NCBI GenBank assembly: GCA_028292435.1
Contig: JAQGMI010000010.1
Span: 1 to 64,000 of the forward strand
DNA: 64,000 nucleotides
Direction: 5' to 3'
Source: Betaproteobacteria bacterium
GTDB lineage: Bacteria; Pseudomonadota; Gammaproteobacteria; Burkholderiales; SG8-41
The notes beneath the pieces were generated by a model. That model searched no databases. It was not told the DNA's origin and saw nothing but the letters and a program-made list of their open reading frames with translations. Shown piece after piece: positions 39,289 through 48,329 of the stretch. Every line of letters starts with the position of its first letter. Positions within the stretch are counted from its first letter, which is position 1. The position numbers were made by a program, and so were the translations under genes.

Positions 39289-39974
39289 TGGCGTCCGACC
39301 TGCTGGGCCTCACGCGGCTGTTGCAGCTTGCAAGCCCGACCCTGCCGGTCGGCGCTTACAGCTACTCGCAGGGCCTCGAGTACGCAATCGAAGACCGCAT
39401 AGTGACTGACGCAGTTACCGCGGAAAGGTGGATCCGCGATGTTCTCGAATTCAGCGTGGGCAGTTTTGAGTTGCCGTTGTTATCGCGCATGCTCGATTCG
39501 CTGGCGGATGGAGACGACGCGGCTTTTCTCAAGTGGAATGCGCTGTTTCGCGCCGGGCGTGAAACCGCGGAATTGCGGGCGGAGACCTTGCAGATGGGCC
39601 ATGCGCTGACGACGCTGTTGCGCGATCTCGCCATATGCAACCTTGAGAAGCTCGCCGCATTACAGTCGAAAGGTGCGCTTACACTTCCGGCCGCTTACGC
39701 GATTGCCGCTGACGCAATGAAAATCGAGCATGAAAGCACGCTGACCGGTTATGTTTGGAGCTGGCTTGAGAATCAGGTCATGGCGGCATTAAAAGCGGTG
39801 CCTTTGGGCCAAAGCGCCGGCCAGCGCATGCTAATGGGCATCGGTGCGGGTCTGCCAGCCACGGTGCAGCGCGCGATACGGCTCGACGACGATGAACTCA
39901 CCAATTTCGCGCCCGGCCTGGCCATTGCGAGCAGCCGGCATGAAACCCAATATAGTCGCTTGTTCCGTTCCTGA
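39288..39974 (+). CDS. ureF: urease accessory protein UreF
   Basis: This 228-residue helical UreF has [25 protein letters not shown] at the N-terminus (read in pieces), [16 protein letters not shown], and [16 protein letters not shown] toward the C-terminus. It bridges UreD and UreG in the maturation complex. The ATG at 39288 shares a base with the ureE stop; the frame is open upstream to 39024 but that part lies within ureE and is rejected. Length is normal. Confidence 0.94.
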   Translation: MASDLLGLTRLLQLASPTLPVGAYSYSQGLEYAIEDRIVTDAVTAERWIRDVLEFSVGSFELPLLSRMLDSLADGDDAAFLKWNALFRAGRETAELRAETLQMGHALTTLLRDLAICNLEKLAALQSKGALTLPAAYAIAADAMKIEHESTLTGYVWSWLENQVMAALKAVPLGQSAGQRMLMGIGAGLPATVQRAIRLDDDELTNFAPGLAIASSRHETQYSRLFRS

Positions 39975-39991
39975 AATCAGAAAGATACGTC

Positions 39992-40609
39992 ATGCAAAAA
40001 CAACCCCTGCGCGTCGGCATCGGCGGCCCCGTCGGCTCCGGCAAAACCGCGCTCACGCTGGCGCTTTGCCGCAACCTGCGCGAGCGCTACGAAATAGCCG
40101 TCGTGACCAACGACATTTATACCGAGGAAGACGCCAAGTTTCTCGTCACGCACGAAGCGCTGACGCCCGACCGCATCATCGGCGTCGAGACCGGCGGTTG
40201 CCCGCACACCGCGATTCGCGAAGACGCGTCGATCAATCTCGAAGCGATTTCGCGCTTAACCGCGAGCTTCAAGGATCTCGACATCATCTTCGTCGAAAGC
40301 GGCGGCGACAATCTTGCTGCGACTTTCAGTCCGGAACTCTCCGACCTCACGCTCTACGTGATCGACGTGGCGGCCGGCGACAAGATTCCGCGTAAAGGCG
40401 GTCCCGGCATCACGAAATCGGATTTGCTGGTCATCAACAAAATCGATCTTGCGCCGATGGTCGGTGCCTCGCTCGAGGTGATGGATCGCGACGCCAAAAA
40501 AATGCGCGGAGAACGGCCGTTCGTGTTCAGCAATCTGAAGACCAACCAGGGGCTCGATCAGATCGTCGAGTTTATCGAGCAGCAGGGAATGATAAAAACG
40601 CGGGACTGA
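39992..40609 (+). CDS. ureG: urease accessory GTPase UreG
   Basis: This 205-residue SIMIBI GTPase has the P-loop [12 protein letters not shown], a [13 protein letters not shown] segment, the [17 protein letters not shown] motif containing the nickel-binding Cys-Pro-His, FVESGGDNL (Walker B), and the base-recognition NKID. GTP hydrolysis drives nickel insertion into urease. It begins 17 bases after ureF and completes the set, so every gene needed for active urease except a dedicated nickel importer is in the window. Confidence 0.97.
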   Translation: MQKQPLRVGIGGPVGSGKTALTLALCRNLRERYEIAVVTNDIYTEEDAKFLVTHEALTPDRIIGVETGGCPHTAIREDASINLEAISRLTASFKDLDIIFVESGGDNLAATFSPELSDLTLYVIDVAAGDKIPRKGGPGITKSDLLVINKIDLAPMVGASLEVMDRDAKKMRGERPFVFSNLKTNQGLDQIVEFIEQQGMIKTRD

Positions 40610-42052
40610 ATGGTCGTCACTTCTAATATGAGCGTTGATAAATATGATGCAGTCGTTATCGGCGGCGGGATCGCCGGACTGACTGCCGCGGCCCGTGCTG
40701 CGCAGGGAGGCCTGCGTGTCGTCGTGCTCGAGCGCGGTACCGCTGACCAATATGCATGCAATTCCCGCTATTCGGGCGGTATCCTGCATATCGCTTTTCA
40801 CAACATACGCGAACCCGAAGCCGCTCTCGTCGAGGTGATCGAGACTGCTACACGCGGCAAGGCGGACCCTCAACTCGCGAAGGCGTTCGCCGCCAATGCG
40901 GCACGCACCGTCGACTGGCTCTGCGCCGAAGGCGTGCAATTCACGACGGTGGGCAACATCGCCTACCAGCAATGGGTGTTTGCGCCGCGCCGTCCTCTGA
41001 CCCCGGGACTGGATTGGAAAGATCGCGGTGCGGACGTCACCATGCGTCTGCTTGAACGCAATATCACGCAGCGCGGCGGTGAAGTCCTGCGCGGAACGGC
41101 CGCCAACAGCCTCATCGTCGAAAACGGGCGCGTTGTCGGCGTTGATGCGCATCGAAACGGAACAACCGTGCGCTTCGATGCCCGCGCGGTGTTGATCGCC
41201 GATGGCGGTTTCCAGAGCAATCTCGAGCTGCTGCGCGAAAACATTTCGTCCCGGCCGTCGAAGGTGATGCAACGCGGGGCCGCAACGGGTGTCGGCGATG
41301 GTTTGCGCATGGCGCGCCAAGTGGGCGCGGCGACGAGTGAACTCACGGATTTTTACGGCCATTTATTGTCACGCGATGCGTTCAACAACGAATTGGTCTG
41401 GCCTTATCCGCAATGCGACGAGCTCGGTGTCGCCGGTATCGTGATCAACGCCCGCGGCGAGCGGTTCGCCGATGAGGGCAGGGGCGGCGTGTTCGTCGCC
41501 AACGCCATTGCGCGGCTCGACGATCCGCTTTCGGCAGTTGCGGTATTCGACGAACAAGTCTGGCAGGGGCCGGGTAAGAATGCGCGCATTCCGGCGAATC
41601 CGCTGCTGGTCGAAGCAGGCGGCACTGTGCATTCGGCGCCGACGCTGGCAGCACTTGCCGCGCTGATCGGCGTGCCTGCAATCAAACTCGAAAAAACGAT
41701 CGCTGAATATAACGCAGCACTAGCGGCGGGCACGTTGGCCGAACTTAATCCCGCTCGCAGCAGCAAGCCGATACCTGGCAACGCGCCGATTCCAACGATG
41801 CCGGTCAGCAAGGCGCCTTATTACGCCGTGCCTTTGTGCGCCGGTATCACGTACACGCTCGGCGGGATTGCAACCGACGCCCATGCGCGCGTGCTGCGAG
41901 AGTCGGGCGAGCCGATTGGGGGCTTGTATGCGGCCGGTTCGTGTACGGGCGGTCTCGAAGGGCGCTCGGGTGCGCACTACCTCGGTGGCTTGATCAAGGC
42001 GGCTGTGTTTGGATTGCTCGCGGCGGAACATATTGCTGAATTAGTGAAATAA
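40610..42052 (+). CDS. FAD-dependent oxidoreductase of the fumarate-reductase/TcuA-like flavoprotein family
   Basis: This 480-residue flavoprotein has the N-terminal Rossmann motif VVIGGGIAGLTAAARAAQ with VVLERG at the end of strand 2. Other features are CNSRYSGGILH, a central GGFQSN segment and the C-terminal FAD contact GLYAAGSCTGGLEGRSGAHYLGG (read in pieces). The family includes tricarballylate dehydrogenase and KSTD-like enzymes; the substrate cannot be set. It begins directly after the ureG stop, so it is co-transcribed with urease, an unusual neighbour. An ATG at 40628 is a possible alternative start. Confidence 0.8.
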   Translation: MVVTSNMSVDKYDAVVIGGGIAGLTAAARAAQGGLRVVVLERGTADQYACNSRYSGGILHIAFHNIREPEAALVEVIETATRGKADPQLAKAFAANAARTVDWLCAEGVQFTTVGNIAYQQWVFAPRRPLTPGLDWKDRGADVTMRLLERNITQRGGEVLRGTAANSLIVENGRVVGVDAHRNGTTVRFDARAVLIADGGFQSNLELLRENISSRPSKVMQRGAATGVGDGLRMARQVGAATSELTDFYGHLLSRDAFNNELVWPYPQCDELGVAGIVINARGERFADEGRGGVFVANAIARLDDPLSAVAVFDEQVWQGPGKNARIPANPLLVEAGGTVHSAPTLAALAALIGVPAIKLEKTIAEYNAALAAGTLAELNPARSSKPIPGNAPIPTMPVSKAPYYAVPLCAGITYTLGGIATDAHARVLRESGEPIGGLYAAGSCTGGLEGRSGAHYLGGLIKAAVFGLLAAEHIAELVK

Positions 42053-42124
42053 CGATTCATTAGGCTGGGCAATCGGCGCAAGTTTCGAGCGCGCACCGCC
42101 GCGAAGGCGCGCAAAGGCGTTTAA

Positions 42125-42153
42125 TTGCTATCTCTCTGAAACTTCTGTAGAAT
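42125..42153 (+). promoter_or_regulatory. sigma-70 promoter of the rpsF operon
   Basis: TTGCTA (42125-42130) and TAGAAT (42148-42153) are separated by 17 bases. The transcript would start near 42160, giving a leader of about 90 bases before rpsF. It is the best -35/-10 pair in the 199-base gap after the oxidoreductase gene. Confidence 0.65.
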
Positions 42154-42161
42154 CCGCGCCT

Positions 42162-42190
42162 CGGTTGAAGCCTCAGGGCGTTTTCAACCG
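42162..42190 (+). promoter_or_regulatory. leader stem-loop before rpsF, possible S6:S18 autoregulation element
   Basis: CGGTTGAA (42162-42169) pairs perfectly with TTCAACCG (42183-42190) around a 13-base loop, right at the expected 5' end of the mRNA. Many bacteria control this operon by S6:S18 binding to the rpsF leader. I cannot confirm the conserved CCG-bulge motif, so the link is tentative. Confidence 0.35.
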
Positions 42191-42251
42191 CAATCCTTGC
42201 CTCACCGTCTAATTAATTCGGGAGGCTTTATCCACAAGGAGATTCAAGTAA

Positions 42252-42713
42252 ATGCGACACTATGAAATCGTTTTTATCGTACATCCCGACCAGAGTGAAC
42301 AGGTCCCCGGGATGGTCGAGCGTTACCGCTCGACGGTGCTCTCCAAGGGCGGCTCGGTTCACCGCCTTGAAGACTGGGGGCGCCGCCAGATGGCCTACCC
42401 GATCCAGAAAATGCACAAGGCACATTACGTGCTCATGAATATCGAGTGCAACAACGAAACACTCGAAGAACTCGAGCACGCGTTCAAGTTCAATGATGCC
42501 GTGCTGCGCCACCTCACCGTCAGAATGACGGAAGCGATGATCACGCCTTCGCCCATGATGAAAGAGGAGAAGTCGCGCTCGCTGACTCACACGCCGGCAG
42601 CGGCGCCGGCAGCCGCAGCACCGGCGCCCGCAGCCGCAGCACCGGCGCCCGCAGCCGCAGCACCGACAGCGGCTGAAGCGCCGAAGCCAGCAGCGGCGCC
42701 TGCCACGGCATAG
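42252..42713 (+). CDS. rpsF: 30S ribosomal protein S6 with Ala/Pro-rich C-terminal tail
   Basis: This 153-residue S6 has the conserved core (1-100) [48 protein letters not shown] and [12 protein letters not shown]. After residue 115 comes an Ala/Pro-rich tail made of repeated PAPAAAA units, encoded by 21-base tandem repeats. S6 binds the central 16S platform with S18. The ATG at 42252 follows AAGGAG (42237-42242). It is the first gene of the operon rpsF-priB-rpsR-rplI. Confidence 0.97.
   Translation: MRHYEIVFIVHPDQSEQVPGMVERYRSTVLSKGGSVHRLEDWGRRQMAYPIQKMHKAHYVLMNIECNNETLEELEHAFKFNDAVLRHLTVRMTEAMITPSPMMKEEKSRSLTHTPAAAPAAAAPAPAAAAPAPAAAAPTAAEAPKPAAAPATA
42609..42665 (+). repeat. 21-base tandem repeat, 2.7 copies, inside rpsF
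   Basis: The unit (G CAG CCG CAG CAC CGG CGC CC) occurs at 42609-42629 and 42630-42650, then as a 15-base partial copy at 42651-42665. It encodes a seven-residue PAPAAAA-type repeat in the S6 tail. Its multiple-of-three length lets copy number vary without a frameshift. Confidence 0.85.
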
Positions 42714-43067
42714 GTGAAGCGCAACGAGGTCGTCATCGACGGCCACTTGCTCAAACGCGGCACGCTGCGCCATACCCCAGCTGGAATTCCCGCACTCAAT
42801 CTGATCATCGGTCACAAGTCGATCCAGTTTGAAGCGGGCGCAAAGCGGGAAGCGCGATGTGAAGTGGATGCAGTGGTAATCGGCGATCTCGCGGTCAAGC
42901 TCAGCAGGCAAAAACTCAATCAGCCGTTACAGTTCAGCGGCTTTATCACCCAGCACAGTGTGAAAGATCGCAGGCTCGTGTTGCAGGTGGTGAGCGCCGA
43001 GGAAACCGGCAGCGGCATCGGACAGAACAGGAACGAAGGAGATCAAGATGGCAATGGGACGCGGTAA
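42714..43067 (+). CDS. priB: primosomal replication protein N
   Basis: This 117-residue OB-fold single-stranded-DNA-binding protein has the conserved [28 protein letters not shown] start and a [19 protein letters not shown] end (read in pieces). PriB helps PriA restart stalled replication forks. The start is a GTG placed immediately after the rpsF stop, and its 3' end overlaps rpsR by 20 bases. The location between rpsF and rpsR is the standard beta/gamma-proteobacterial one. Confidence 0.93.
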   Translation: MKRNEVVIDGHLLKRGTLRHTPAGIPALNLIIGHKSIQFEAGAKREARCEVDAVVIGDLAVKLSRQKLNQPLQFSGFITQHSVKDRRLVLQVVSAEETGSGIGQNRNEGDQDGNGTR

Positions 43068-43338
43068 GGGCAAAGGCAAGAACGACAAGAAGGATAAGGA
43101 CAAGAAACGCGGCGCGAAGAATCTTTTCCGGCGCAAGAAGTTCTGTCGCTTCACGGTCGAGAAGATCAAGCAGATTGACTACAAAGACGTCGATCTCCTG
43201 AAGGATTTCATCAACGAAAACGGCAAGATCATTCCCGCGCGTATCACCGGTACCAAAGCGCGCTACCAGCGTCAGCTGGGGGATGCGATCATGCGCGCGC
43301 GCTTCCTTGCGCTGCTGCCGTACACCGATCTGCACTAA
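43048..43338 (+). CDS. rpsR: 30S ribosomal protein S18
   Basis: This 96-residue S18 has a Lys-rich N-terminal extension (1-25) before the conserved [43 protein letters not shown] and the [17 protein letters not shown] end (pieces). It starts within the last 20 bases of priB behind a GAAGGAG site (43034-43040) and is followed by rplI after nine bases. Confidence 0.97.
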   Translation: MAMGRGKGKGKNDKKDKDKKRGAKNLFRRKKFCRFTVEKIKQIDYKDVDLLKDFINENGKIIPARITGTKARYQRQLGDAIMRARFLALLPYTDLH

Positions 43339-43347
43339 GGGGACGCC

Positions 43348-43800
43348 ATGCAAGTCATATTGCTCGAAAAAGTGGTCAATCTCGGCCAGTTGGGCGAAGT
43401 CGTCAAAGTCAAGGACGGCTATGCGCGCAATTTCCTGATCCCGCACGGCAAAGCCAAGCGGGCAACCCAGTCGAACCTCGCTGAATTCGAAAAGCGCCGC
43501 GCCGAGCTCGAAAAAGCGCAAGCCGAACAGCTGACGGCAGCGCAGGAACGCGCAGCGAAGCTTGACGGCCTGATGGTGCAGATTACGCAGAAAGCCGGCG
43601 TCGACGGCAAACTGTTCGGTTCGGTTACGAACTCGGATATCGCCGAAGCACTGAAGGCGCAGGGTTTCGACGTCGCCAAAGCGGCGATCCGCATGCCCGG
43701 CGGCCCGATCAAGCAAGTCGGCGATCAGCAATTCAAGGTCGCGTTACACACCGACGTGGTGGTTACGATCACGGTATCGGTGCTCGGAGAAGCCGCTTAA
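43348..43800 (+). CDS. rplI: 50S ribosomal protein L9
   Basis: This 150-residue L9 has the N-terminal domain [19 protein letters not shown] with the [12 protein letters not shown] motif, a long connecting helix (50-75) and the C-terminal domain with [15 protein letters not shown] and the [15 protein letters not shown] end. It is the last gene of the operon; a terminator follows 33 bases later. Confidence 0.97.
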   Translation: MQVILLEKVVNLGQLGEVVKVKDGYARNFLIPHGKAKRATQSNLAEFEKRRAELEKAQAEQLTAAQERAAKLDGLMVQITQKAGVDGKLFGSVTNSDIAEALKAQGFDVAKAAIRMPGGPIKQVGDQQFKVALHTDVVVTITVSVLGEAA

Positions 43801-43832
43801 GGGCTCATTCGAAACAGAAATTTTGCGAAGCG

Positions 43833-43862
43833 AAAAAGGGCTGGCGACAGCCCTTTTTTTTT
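43833..43862 (+). terminator. rho-independent terminator of the rpsF-rplI operon
   Basis: AAAAAGGGCTG pairs with CAGCCCTTTTT around a GCGA tetraloop and is followed by a run of Ts (nine in all at 43854-43862). It is a textbook intrinsic terminator between rplI and dnaB. Confidence 0.95.
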
Positions 43863-43948
43863 AGTAAATTGCTGCGTGAAGTTGGCGGCCGCGCAGTTCG
43901 ACAGTCCTCACAAAAAATCTTCCGCAGCATTCACTGAAAGCCGCCTTC

Positions 43949-45343
43949 ATGGCTCAGGCCGTAAGCACACTCAGTCGTGACCCGCAGATCGATGCACTAA
44001 AGCTGCCGCCTTATTCGGTCGAAGCCGAGCAATCGGTTCTGGGCGGGCTGCTGCTCGACAATACCGCGTGGGAAAAGATCGCCGACTTCATCACCGAAAG
44101 CGATTTCTATCGCGCTGACCATCGGCAGATCTTTCATCACATCTCGCTGTTGATCGCCGACAACAAGCCGGCCGATGCATTGACCGTCGCCGAAAGTCTC
44201 GAGCGCAGCGCGAAGCTTGAAGATGTCGGCGGCCAGGCTTATCTCGGGTCACTGGCGGTCAATACGCCGAGCGCCGCGAACATTCGGCGCTACGCGGAAA
44301 TTGTACGCGAGCGCGCCATCATGCGCAGGCTTGCCGAAGTCGGCACGGGCATCACTGAATCAGTATTTAATCCGCTCGGCCGCAACGCCAAGGATTTGCT
44401 TGACCAGGCTGAGAAGGAAGTCTTCGCGATTGCCGAAGCCGGCGCGCGCGGTCGCCAGGGATTCAGCGAAATTCAGCCTTTGCTGACGAAAGTCGTTGAG
44501 CGCATCGACACGCTGTACAAGCGTGACAATCCGAGCGATGTTACGGGCATTGCGACGGGATTCACCGATCTCGACCGGATGACTTCGGGCTTGCAGCCGG
44601 GCGATCTCATCATCGTCGCCGGGCGGCCCAGCATGGGCAAGACTGCATTTGCATTAAATATCGCAGAGCATGTCGCGCTGTCTGTCGGCATGCCGGCTGC
44701 AATCTTCAGCATGGAGATGAGCGGACCGCAGCTCGTGATGCGTATGCTCGGTTCGCTCGGCCGGCTCGACCAACACAAGATGCGAACTGGTGCCCTCAAC
44801 GATGACGATTGGCAAAAGCTGACGACGTCAGTCGGCAGGCTAAGCGATGCGCCGATTTTCATCGATGAAAGCGGCATGTTGAATCCGACCGAATTGCGCG
44901 GCAGGGCGCGCCGGCTGCATCGCCAGCAGGGCGGGCCGGGGCTCGGGCTTATCGTGATCGACTACCTGCAGTTGATGGAAACCGGCAACAGCATGGAGAA
45001 CCGCGCGACTGAAGTGGCGGAAATTTCGCGCGCGCTGAAAGCGGTCGCGAAAGAACTCAATGTGCCGGTCGTCGCGCTGTCGCAGTTGAATCGCGGCCTC
45101 GAACAGCGCCCGAACAAACGTCCGGTAATGTCGGACCTGCGTGAATCGGGCGCGATCGAGCAGGACGCCGACCTGATTCTGTTTATTTACCGTGACGAAG
45201 TCTACAACCAGGAATCGCCCGACAAGGGCACGGCCGAAATCATCATCGGCAAACAGCGTAACGGTCCCATCGGCACCGTGAAGCTCACGTTCCTCGGCCA
45301 ATACACGCGCTTCGAAAACTTCGCGTCACCGAACCGCTACTAG
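43949..45343 (+). CDS. dnaB: replicative DNA helicase DnaB
   Basis: This 464-residue replicative helicase has an N-terminal domain (LPPYSVEAEQSVLGGLLLDN), a linker, and a RecA-like C-terminal domain with Walker A GRPSMGKTAF, AIFSMEMSGPQLVMRML, LIVIDYLQLM (Walker B) and SQLNRGLEQRPNKRPVMSDLRESGAIEQDAD (pieces). It unwinds DNA at the fork as a hexamer on the lagging strand. No intein is present and the length is normal. It stands after the rplI terminator with its own upstream region, and converges with the phoH-type gene. Confidence 0.98.
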   Translation: MAQAVSTLSRDPQIDALKLPPYSVEAEQSVLGGLLLDNTAWEKIADFITESDFYRADHRQIFHHISLLIADNKPADALTVAESLERSAKLEDVGGQAYLGSLAVNTPSAANIRRYAEIVRERAIMRRLAEVGTGITESVFNPLGRNAKDLLDQAEKEVFAIAEAGARGRQGFSEIQPLLTKVVERIDTLYKRDNPSDVTGIATGFTDLDRMTSGLQPGDLIIVAGRPSMGKTAFALNIAEHVALSVGMPAAIFSMEMSGPQLVMRMLGSLGRLDQHKMRTGALNDDDWQKLTTSVGRLSDAPIFIDESGMLNPTELRGRARRLHRQQGGPGLGLIVIDYLQLMETGNSMENRATEVAEISRALKAVAKELNVPVVALSQLNRGLEQRPNKRPVMSDLRESGAIEQDADLILFIYRDEVYNQESPDKGTAEIIIGKQRNGPIGTVKLTFLGQYTRFENFASPNRY

Positions 45344-45357
45344 CGCTTTTTTTAAAG

Positions 45358-46779
45358 CTACAACACCTCGGCGGCGTGGTCCGCGAGCCGCGAGCGCTCG
45401 CCGCGCTGCAGCGTGATGTGTCCGCTGTGCGACCAGCCTTTGAAGCGGTCGACGACGTAAGTCAGTCCTGAACTGCCTTCGGTCAGGTACGGCGTGTCGA
45501 TCTGCGAGATATTGCCAAGCACGACGACCTTGGTGCCGGGACCCGCGCGTGTGATCAGCGTTTTCATCTGCTTCGGCGTCAGGTTCTGCGCCTCATCGAT
45601 GATCAAGTACTTGTTCAAAAACGTGCGGCCGCGCATGAAGTTGAGTGACTTCACCTTGATGCGTGATCGAATCAGATCGCGAGTCGCCGCGCGTCCCCAT
45701 TCGCCGGCCTCGTCGTCAGTCTTGTTCAACACGTCAAGATTGTCTTCGAGCGCGCCCATCCAAGGATTCATTTTCTCTTCCTCAGTGCCGGGCAGGAAAC
45801 CGATGTCTTCGCCGACCGGCACCGTGACGCGCGTCATGATGATTTCGGAATAGGTTTTGTGCTCGAGCGTCTGCATCAGACCCGCGGCGAGCGTGAGCAG
45901 CGTCTTCCCAGTGCCGGCTTGTCCCAACAGCGTGACGAAATCGATTTCCGGATTCATCAGTGCGTTGAGCGCGAAATTTTGTTCGCGATTGCGCGAGGTG
46001 ATGCCCCACACGTTGTGGCGCTGGTGCGAGTAGTCCTTGATGGTTTGCAGCACCGCCGTTTTGCCGGTGATTTCGGTGACCTGCGCGTACAGCGGGCGGT
46101 CGGCTTCCTGATGGACGAACTCGTTGACCATCATGCTTGAGACCAGCGGTCCCTGCAGCTTGTAGTAAGTGTGGCCTGACTGCTGCCACGATTCCATGCC
46201 TTTGCCGTGCTTGTCCCAGAAATCTGCCGGCAGCTCGCGCGTGCCGGTGTACAACAGGTCGGTGTCTTCAAGCACCTTGTCGTTGAAATAATCTTCTGCG
46301 GCGAAACCCAGCGCACGCGCCTTGATGCGCATGTTGATGTCTTTACTGACCAGGATAACCTGCCGGTTCGAATGCGCTTCCTGCAGCGCTTTCACGACGC
46401 CGATGATCTGGTTGTCGGCTTTGCCGCTCGCGAGCCGCGCGGGCAGTTCGCCATTGATCGCCTGCGTCTGCAGGAACAACCGTCCTGATGCTTCGCTGTT
46501 GCGAGCCTTCAGCTCGATGCCGTTCTCGATGTCGAGTTCGCTGCCGCTGACGATCTCATCGAGAAAGCGGCTCGCCTGACGCGCATTGCGCGCGACTTCG
46601 GACATGCCCTTCTTGTTGGCATCGAGCTCCTCGAGCGTCGCCATCGGGATGTAGATGTCGTGTTCTTCAAAACGGAAAAGGCTGGTGGGGTCGTGCATGA
46701 GCACGTTCGTGTCGAGCACGAAGAATTTCTTGGAGGCGGGAAGGCGCGTGACGGTTGAAGCGGGTTTACGCTGGGTCAT
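45358..46779 (-). CDS. PhoH family protein with N-terminal PIN domain (PhoH2 type)
   Basis: This 473-residue protein has a PIN ribonuclease domain (19-150; acidic residue D23 and N25 in FVLDTNVLMHDP, and later acidic positions in VSKDINMRIKARA). An OB-like linker follows, then a PhoH ATPase domain (about 240-473) with Walker A GQAGTGKTLL, RVTVPVGEDIGFLPGT and Walker B YLIIDEAQNLTPKQMK. PIN-PhoH fusions of this kind are RNA-unwinding nucleases in studied examples. It ends 14 bases from the dnaB stop (convergent) and is 21 bases downstream of the peroxiredoxin gene, likely its operon partner. Confidence 0.92.
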   Translation of the reverse strand: MTQRKPASTVTRLPASKKFFVLDTNVLMHDPTSLFRFEEHDIYIPMATLEELDANKKGMSEVARNARQASRFLDEIVSGSELDIENGIELKARNSEASGRLFLQTQAINGELPARLASGKADNQIIGVVKALQEAHSNRQVILVSKDINMRIKARALGFAAEDYFNDKVLEDTDLLYTGTRELPADFWDKHGKGMESWQQSGHTYYKLQGPLVSSMMVNEFVHQEADRPLYAQVTEITGKTAVLQTIKDYSHQRHNVWGITSRNREQNFALNALMNPEIDFVTLLGQAGTGKTLLTLAAGLMQTLEHKTYSEIIMTRVTVPVGEDIGFLPGTEEEKMNPWMGALEDNLDVLNKTDDEAGEWGRAATRDLIRSRIKVKSLNFMRGRTFLNKYLIIDEAQNLTPKQMKTLITRAGPGTKVVVLGNISQIDTPYLTEGSSGLTYVVDRFKGWSHSGHITLQRGERSRLADHAAEVL

Positions 46780-46800
46780 GTCACTCCTAGGTCGGGATGA

Positions 46801-47271
46801 TCAAGCTTGGCGGGATTTCAGGGTCTTCACGAACTCGAGTACTTCCTGCACGTGGCCGGGGACTTTGACGCCGCGCCATTCGTGCGCAAGATGGCCGCCC
46901 GCATCGAACACGAAGGTGCTGCGCTCAATGCCGCGCACCTGGCGTCCGTACATGTTTTTCATCTTGATGACGCCGAACAGCTTGCACGCCGCTTCTTCCT
47001 GGTCCGACAGCAACTCGAACGGGAAGCTCATTTTCGCCTTGAAGCCTTCGTGCGACTTCAGGCTGTCGCGCGAAACGCCGAATATCGCGCACTTCAGTTT
47101 TTGAAACTGCGGATAGAAGTCGCGGAAATCCTGGCCTTCGGTGGTGCAGCCCGGGGTATTGTCTTTGGGGTAGAAGTAGAGGGCGACCGGATGGCCGCGC
47201 TGCTGGGAAAACTTGAAAAGAGTATTGCTCGTTGCGGGTAATTCAAAATCAGCGAACGGTTGCTTGGGCAT
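46801..47271 (-). CDS. bcp: peroxiredoxin, BCP/PrxQ type
   Basis: This 156-residue thiol peroxidase has its peroxidatic Cys at C42 in YPKDNTPGCTTEGQDFR. Other conserved parts are GVSRDSLKSHEGFKAKMSFPF (pieces) and RSTFVFDAGG. The nearby resolving Cys found in some BCPs (five residues on) is absent; other Cys are C61 and one near residue 87. It reduces hydrogen peroxide and organic peroxides in the cytosol with thioredoxin. It lies directly upstream of the phoH-type gene on the same strand. Confidence 0.92.
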   Translation of the reverse strand: MPKQPFADFELPATSNTLFKFSQQRGHPVALYFYPKDNTPGCTTEGQDFRDFYPQFQKLKCAIFGVSRDSLKSHEGFKAKMSFPFELLSDQEEAACKLFGVIKMKNMYGRQVRGIERSTFVFDAGGHLAHEWRGVKVPGHVQEVLEFVKTLKSRQA

Positions 47272-47373
47272 GGACGCTTATAGTAACGAAGCTGGATTCC
47301 ATTGTCGGGTAATTATCCGGGCTAGGCAAGCGCGTTTTGCGGAGCCTGTCATATGGCTGTAACGAACCCTTTG

Positions 47374-48294
47374 TTACTGCATGACGCCGGCGAGAAACTC
47401 TTTGGCCTGCACCGCGAGCGTGCCCGAGCGCCCGGGAATTTCCGCGTCCGCGACATTGTGGCGCGGCAACGTTTTTACGTCGAGTTCCTCGAAATATGTC
47501 TTGAGTGAAACCAGCTCACAGCCGGCCTCGCGCCAGCCGGTCAGGAGACGCTCGAACACAGGCAGCAGCTTCATGCCTTCGAGTTCGGCGTGCAGCGTGT
47601 ATACGTGCCCGGTGGGCAGCGGGTCGCGGCTCAGCTTCAGCACGTGCTCCGCTACATTGTCGGGCGTCAGTCCATTGAGCCCGAGCAGTTCGTCAAGCGT
47701 CGGCAGCGTCGTCGGCAACTGCGGGCACGCGATGATTTCGGCGTTATAGATCGGAATGAACGGTGTAGAACCGCGCGTGTCCGACGCATACTCAAAGCCA
47801 AGCTGTTGGGTAAGCCGGTAGGCATGCCGGTTCATCTGCCAGCCGGCCGCGCCGTGCACGTGCGCGCGCTCGCCGAAGATGTCGGCATAGCGGTCATACG
47901 CAAGTTGCATTTGCTGCGTTGTCCACTCCCGGTCCGCGGTCGCAACGCCGTCCTGCCATTTCACATGGTCCCAGGTGTGGATGCCGACTTCGAAACCGGC
48001 ATCGCGAACCTCGCGCAGAATGCCGGCACAACGGCGGCCGATATCGGGCGCGGGAATGACAGTCCCGTACAGAAGCGTGCGGATGCCGTAATGCTCGACG
48101 ACGGACGTGCGGGAGACTTTGCGCATGAAACCGGGACGCAGCACGCGTTTAATCGCTTGGCCCGTGTTATCCGGACCGAGGCTAAACAAGAACGTGGCGC
48201 CCGCGCCCTGTTGCTTTAACAGCTCGACCAGTCGTGGGACGCCTTCGCGAGTGCCGCGATAAGTGTCGACGTCGATCTTGAGCGCCAGTTTCAT
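47374..48294 (-). CDS. arnD: 4-deoxy-4-formamido-L-arabinose-phosphoundecaprenol deformylase ArnD
   Basis: This 306-residue polysaccharide deacetylase-fold (NodB) enzyme of ArnD type has LALKIDVDTYRGTREGVPRLVELL with the metal Asp pair, FLFSLGPDNTG, GIHTWDHVKWQD with the metal His, and HVHGAAGWQMN (pieces). It removes the formyl group from Ara4FN-lipid at the membrane so that the amino-sugar can be exported. It is the last gene of the minus-strand arn cluster, 35 bases after the decarboxylase gene. Confidence 0.92.
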   Translation of the reverse strand: MKLALKIDVDTYRGTREGVPRLVELLKQQGAGATFLFSLGPDNTGQAIKRVLRPGFMRKVSRTSVVEHYGIRTLLYGTVIPAPDIGRRCAGILREVRDAGFEVGIHTWDHVKWQDGVATADREWTTQQMQLAYDRYADIFGERAHVHGAAGWQMNRHAYRLTQQLGFEYASDTRGSTPFIPIYNAEIIACPQLPTTLPTLDELLGLNGLTPDNVAEHVLKLSRDPLPTGHVYTLHAELEGMKLLPVFERLLTGWREAGCELVSLKTYFEELDVKTLPRHNVADAEIPGRSGTLAVQAKEFLAGVMQ

Positions 48295-48329
48295 TAAATT
48301 GCAGCGCGCGTGCAGCTCACGGGACCGGT

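Noticed and set aside
45341..45362. Bidirectional terminator between dnaB and the phoH-type gene
   Set aside because: A run of T/A with short imperfect arms (TAGC...GCTA) is present, but the stem is too weak to call.
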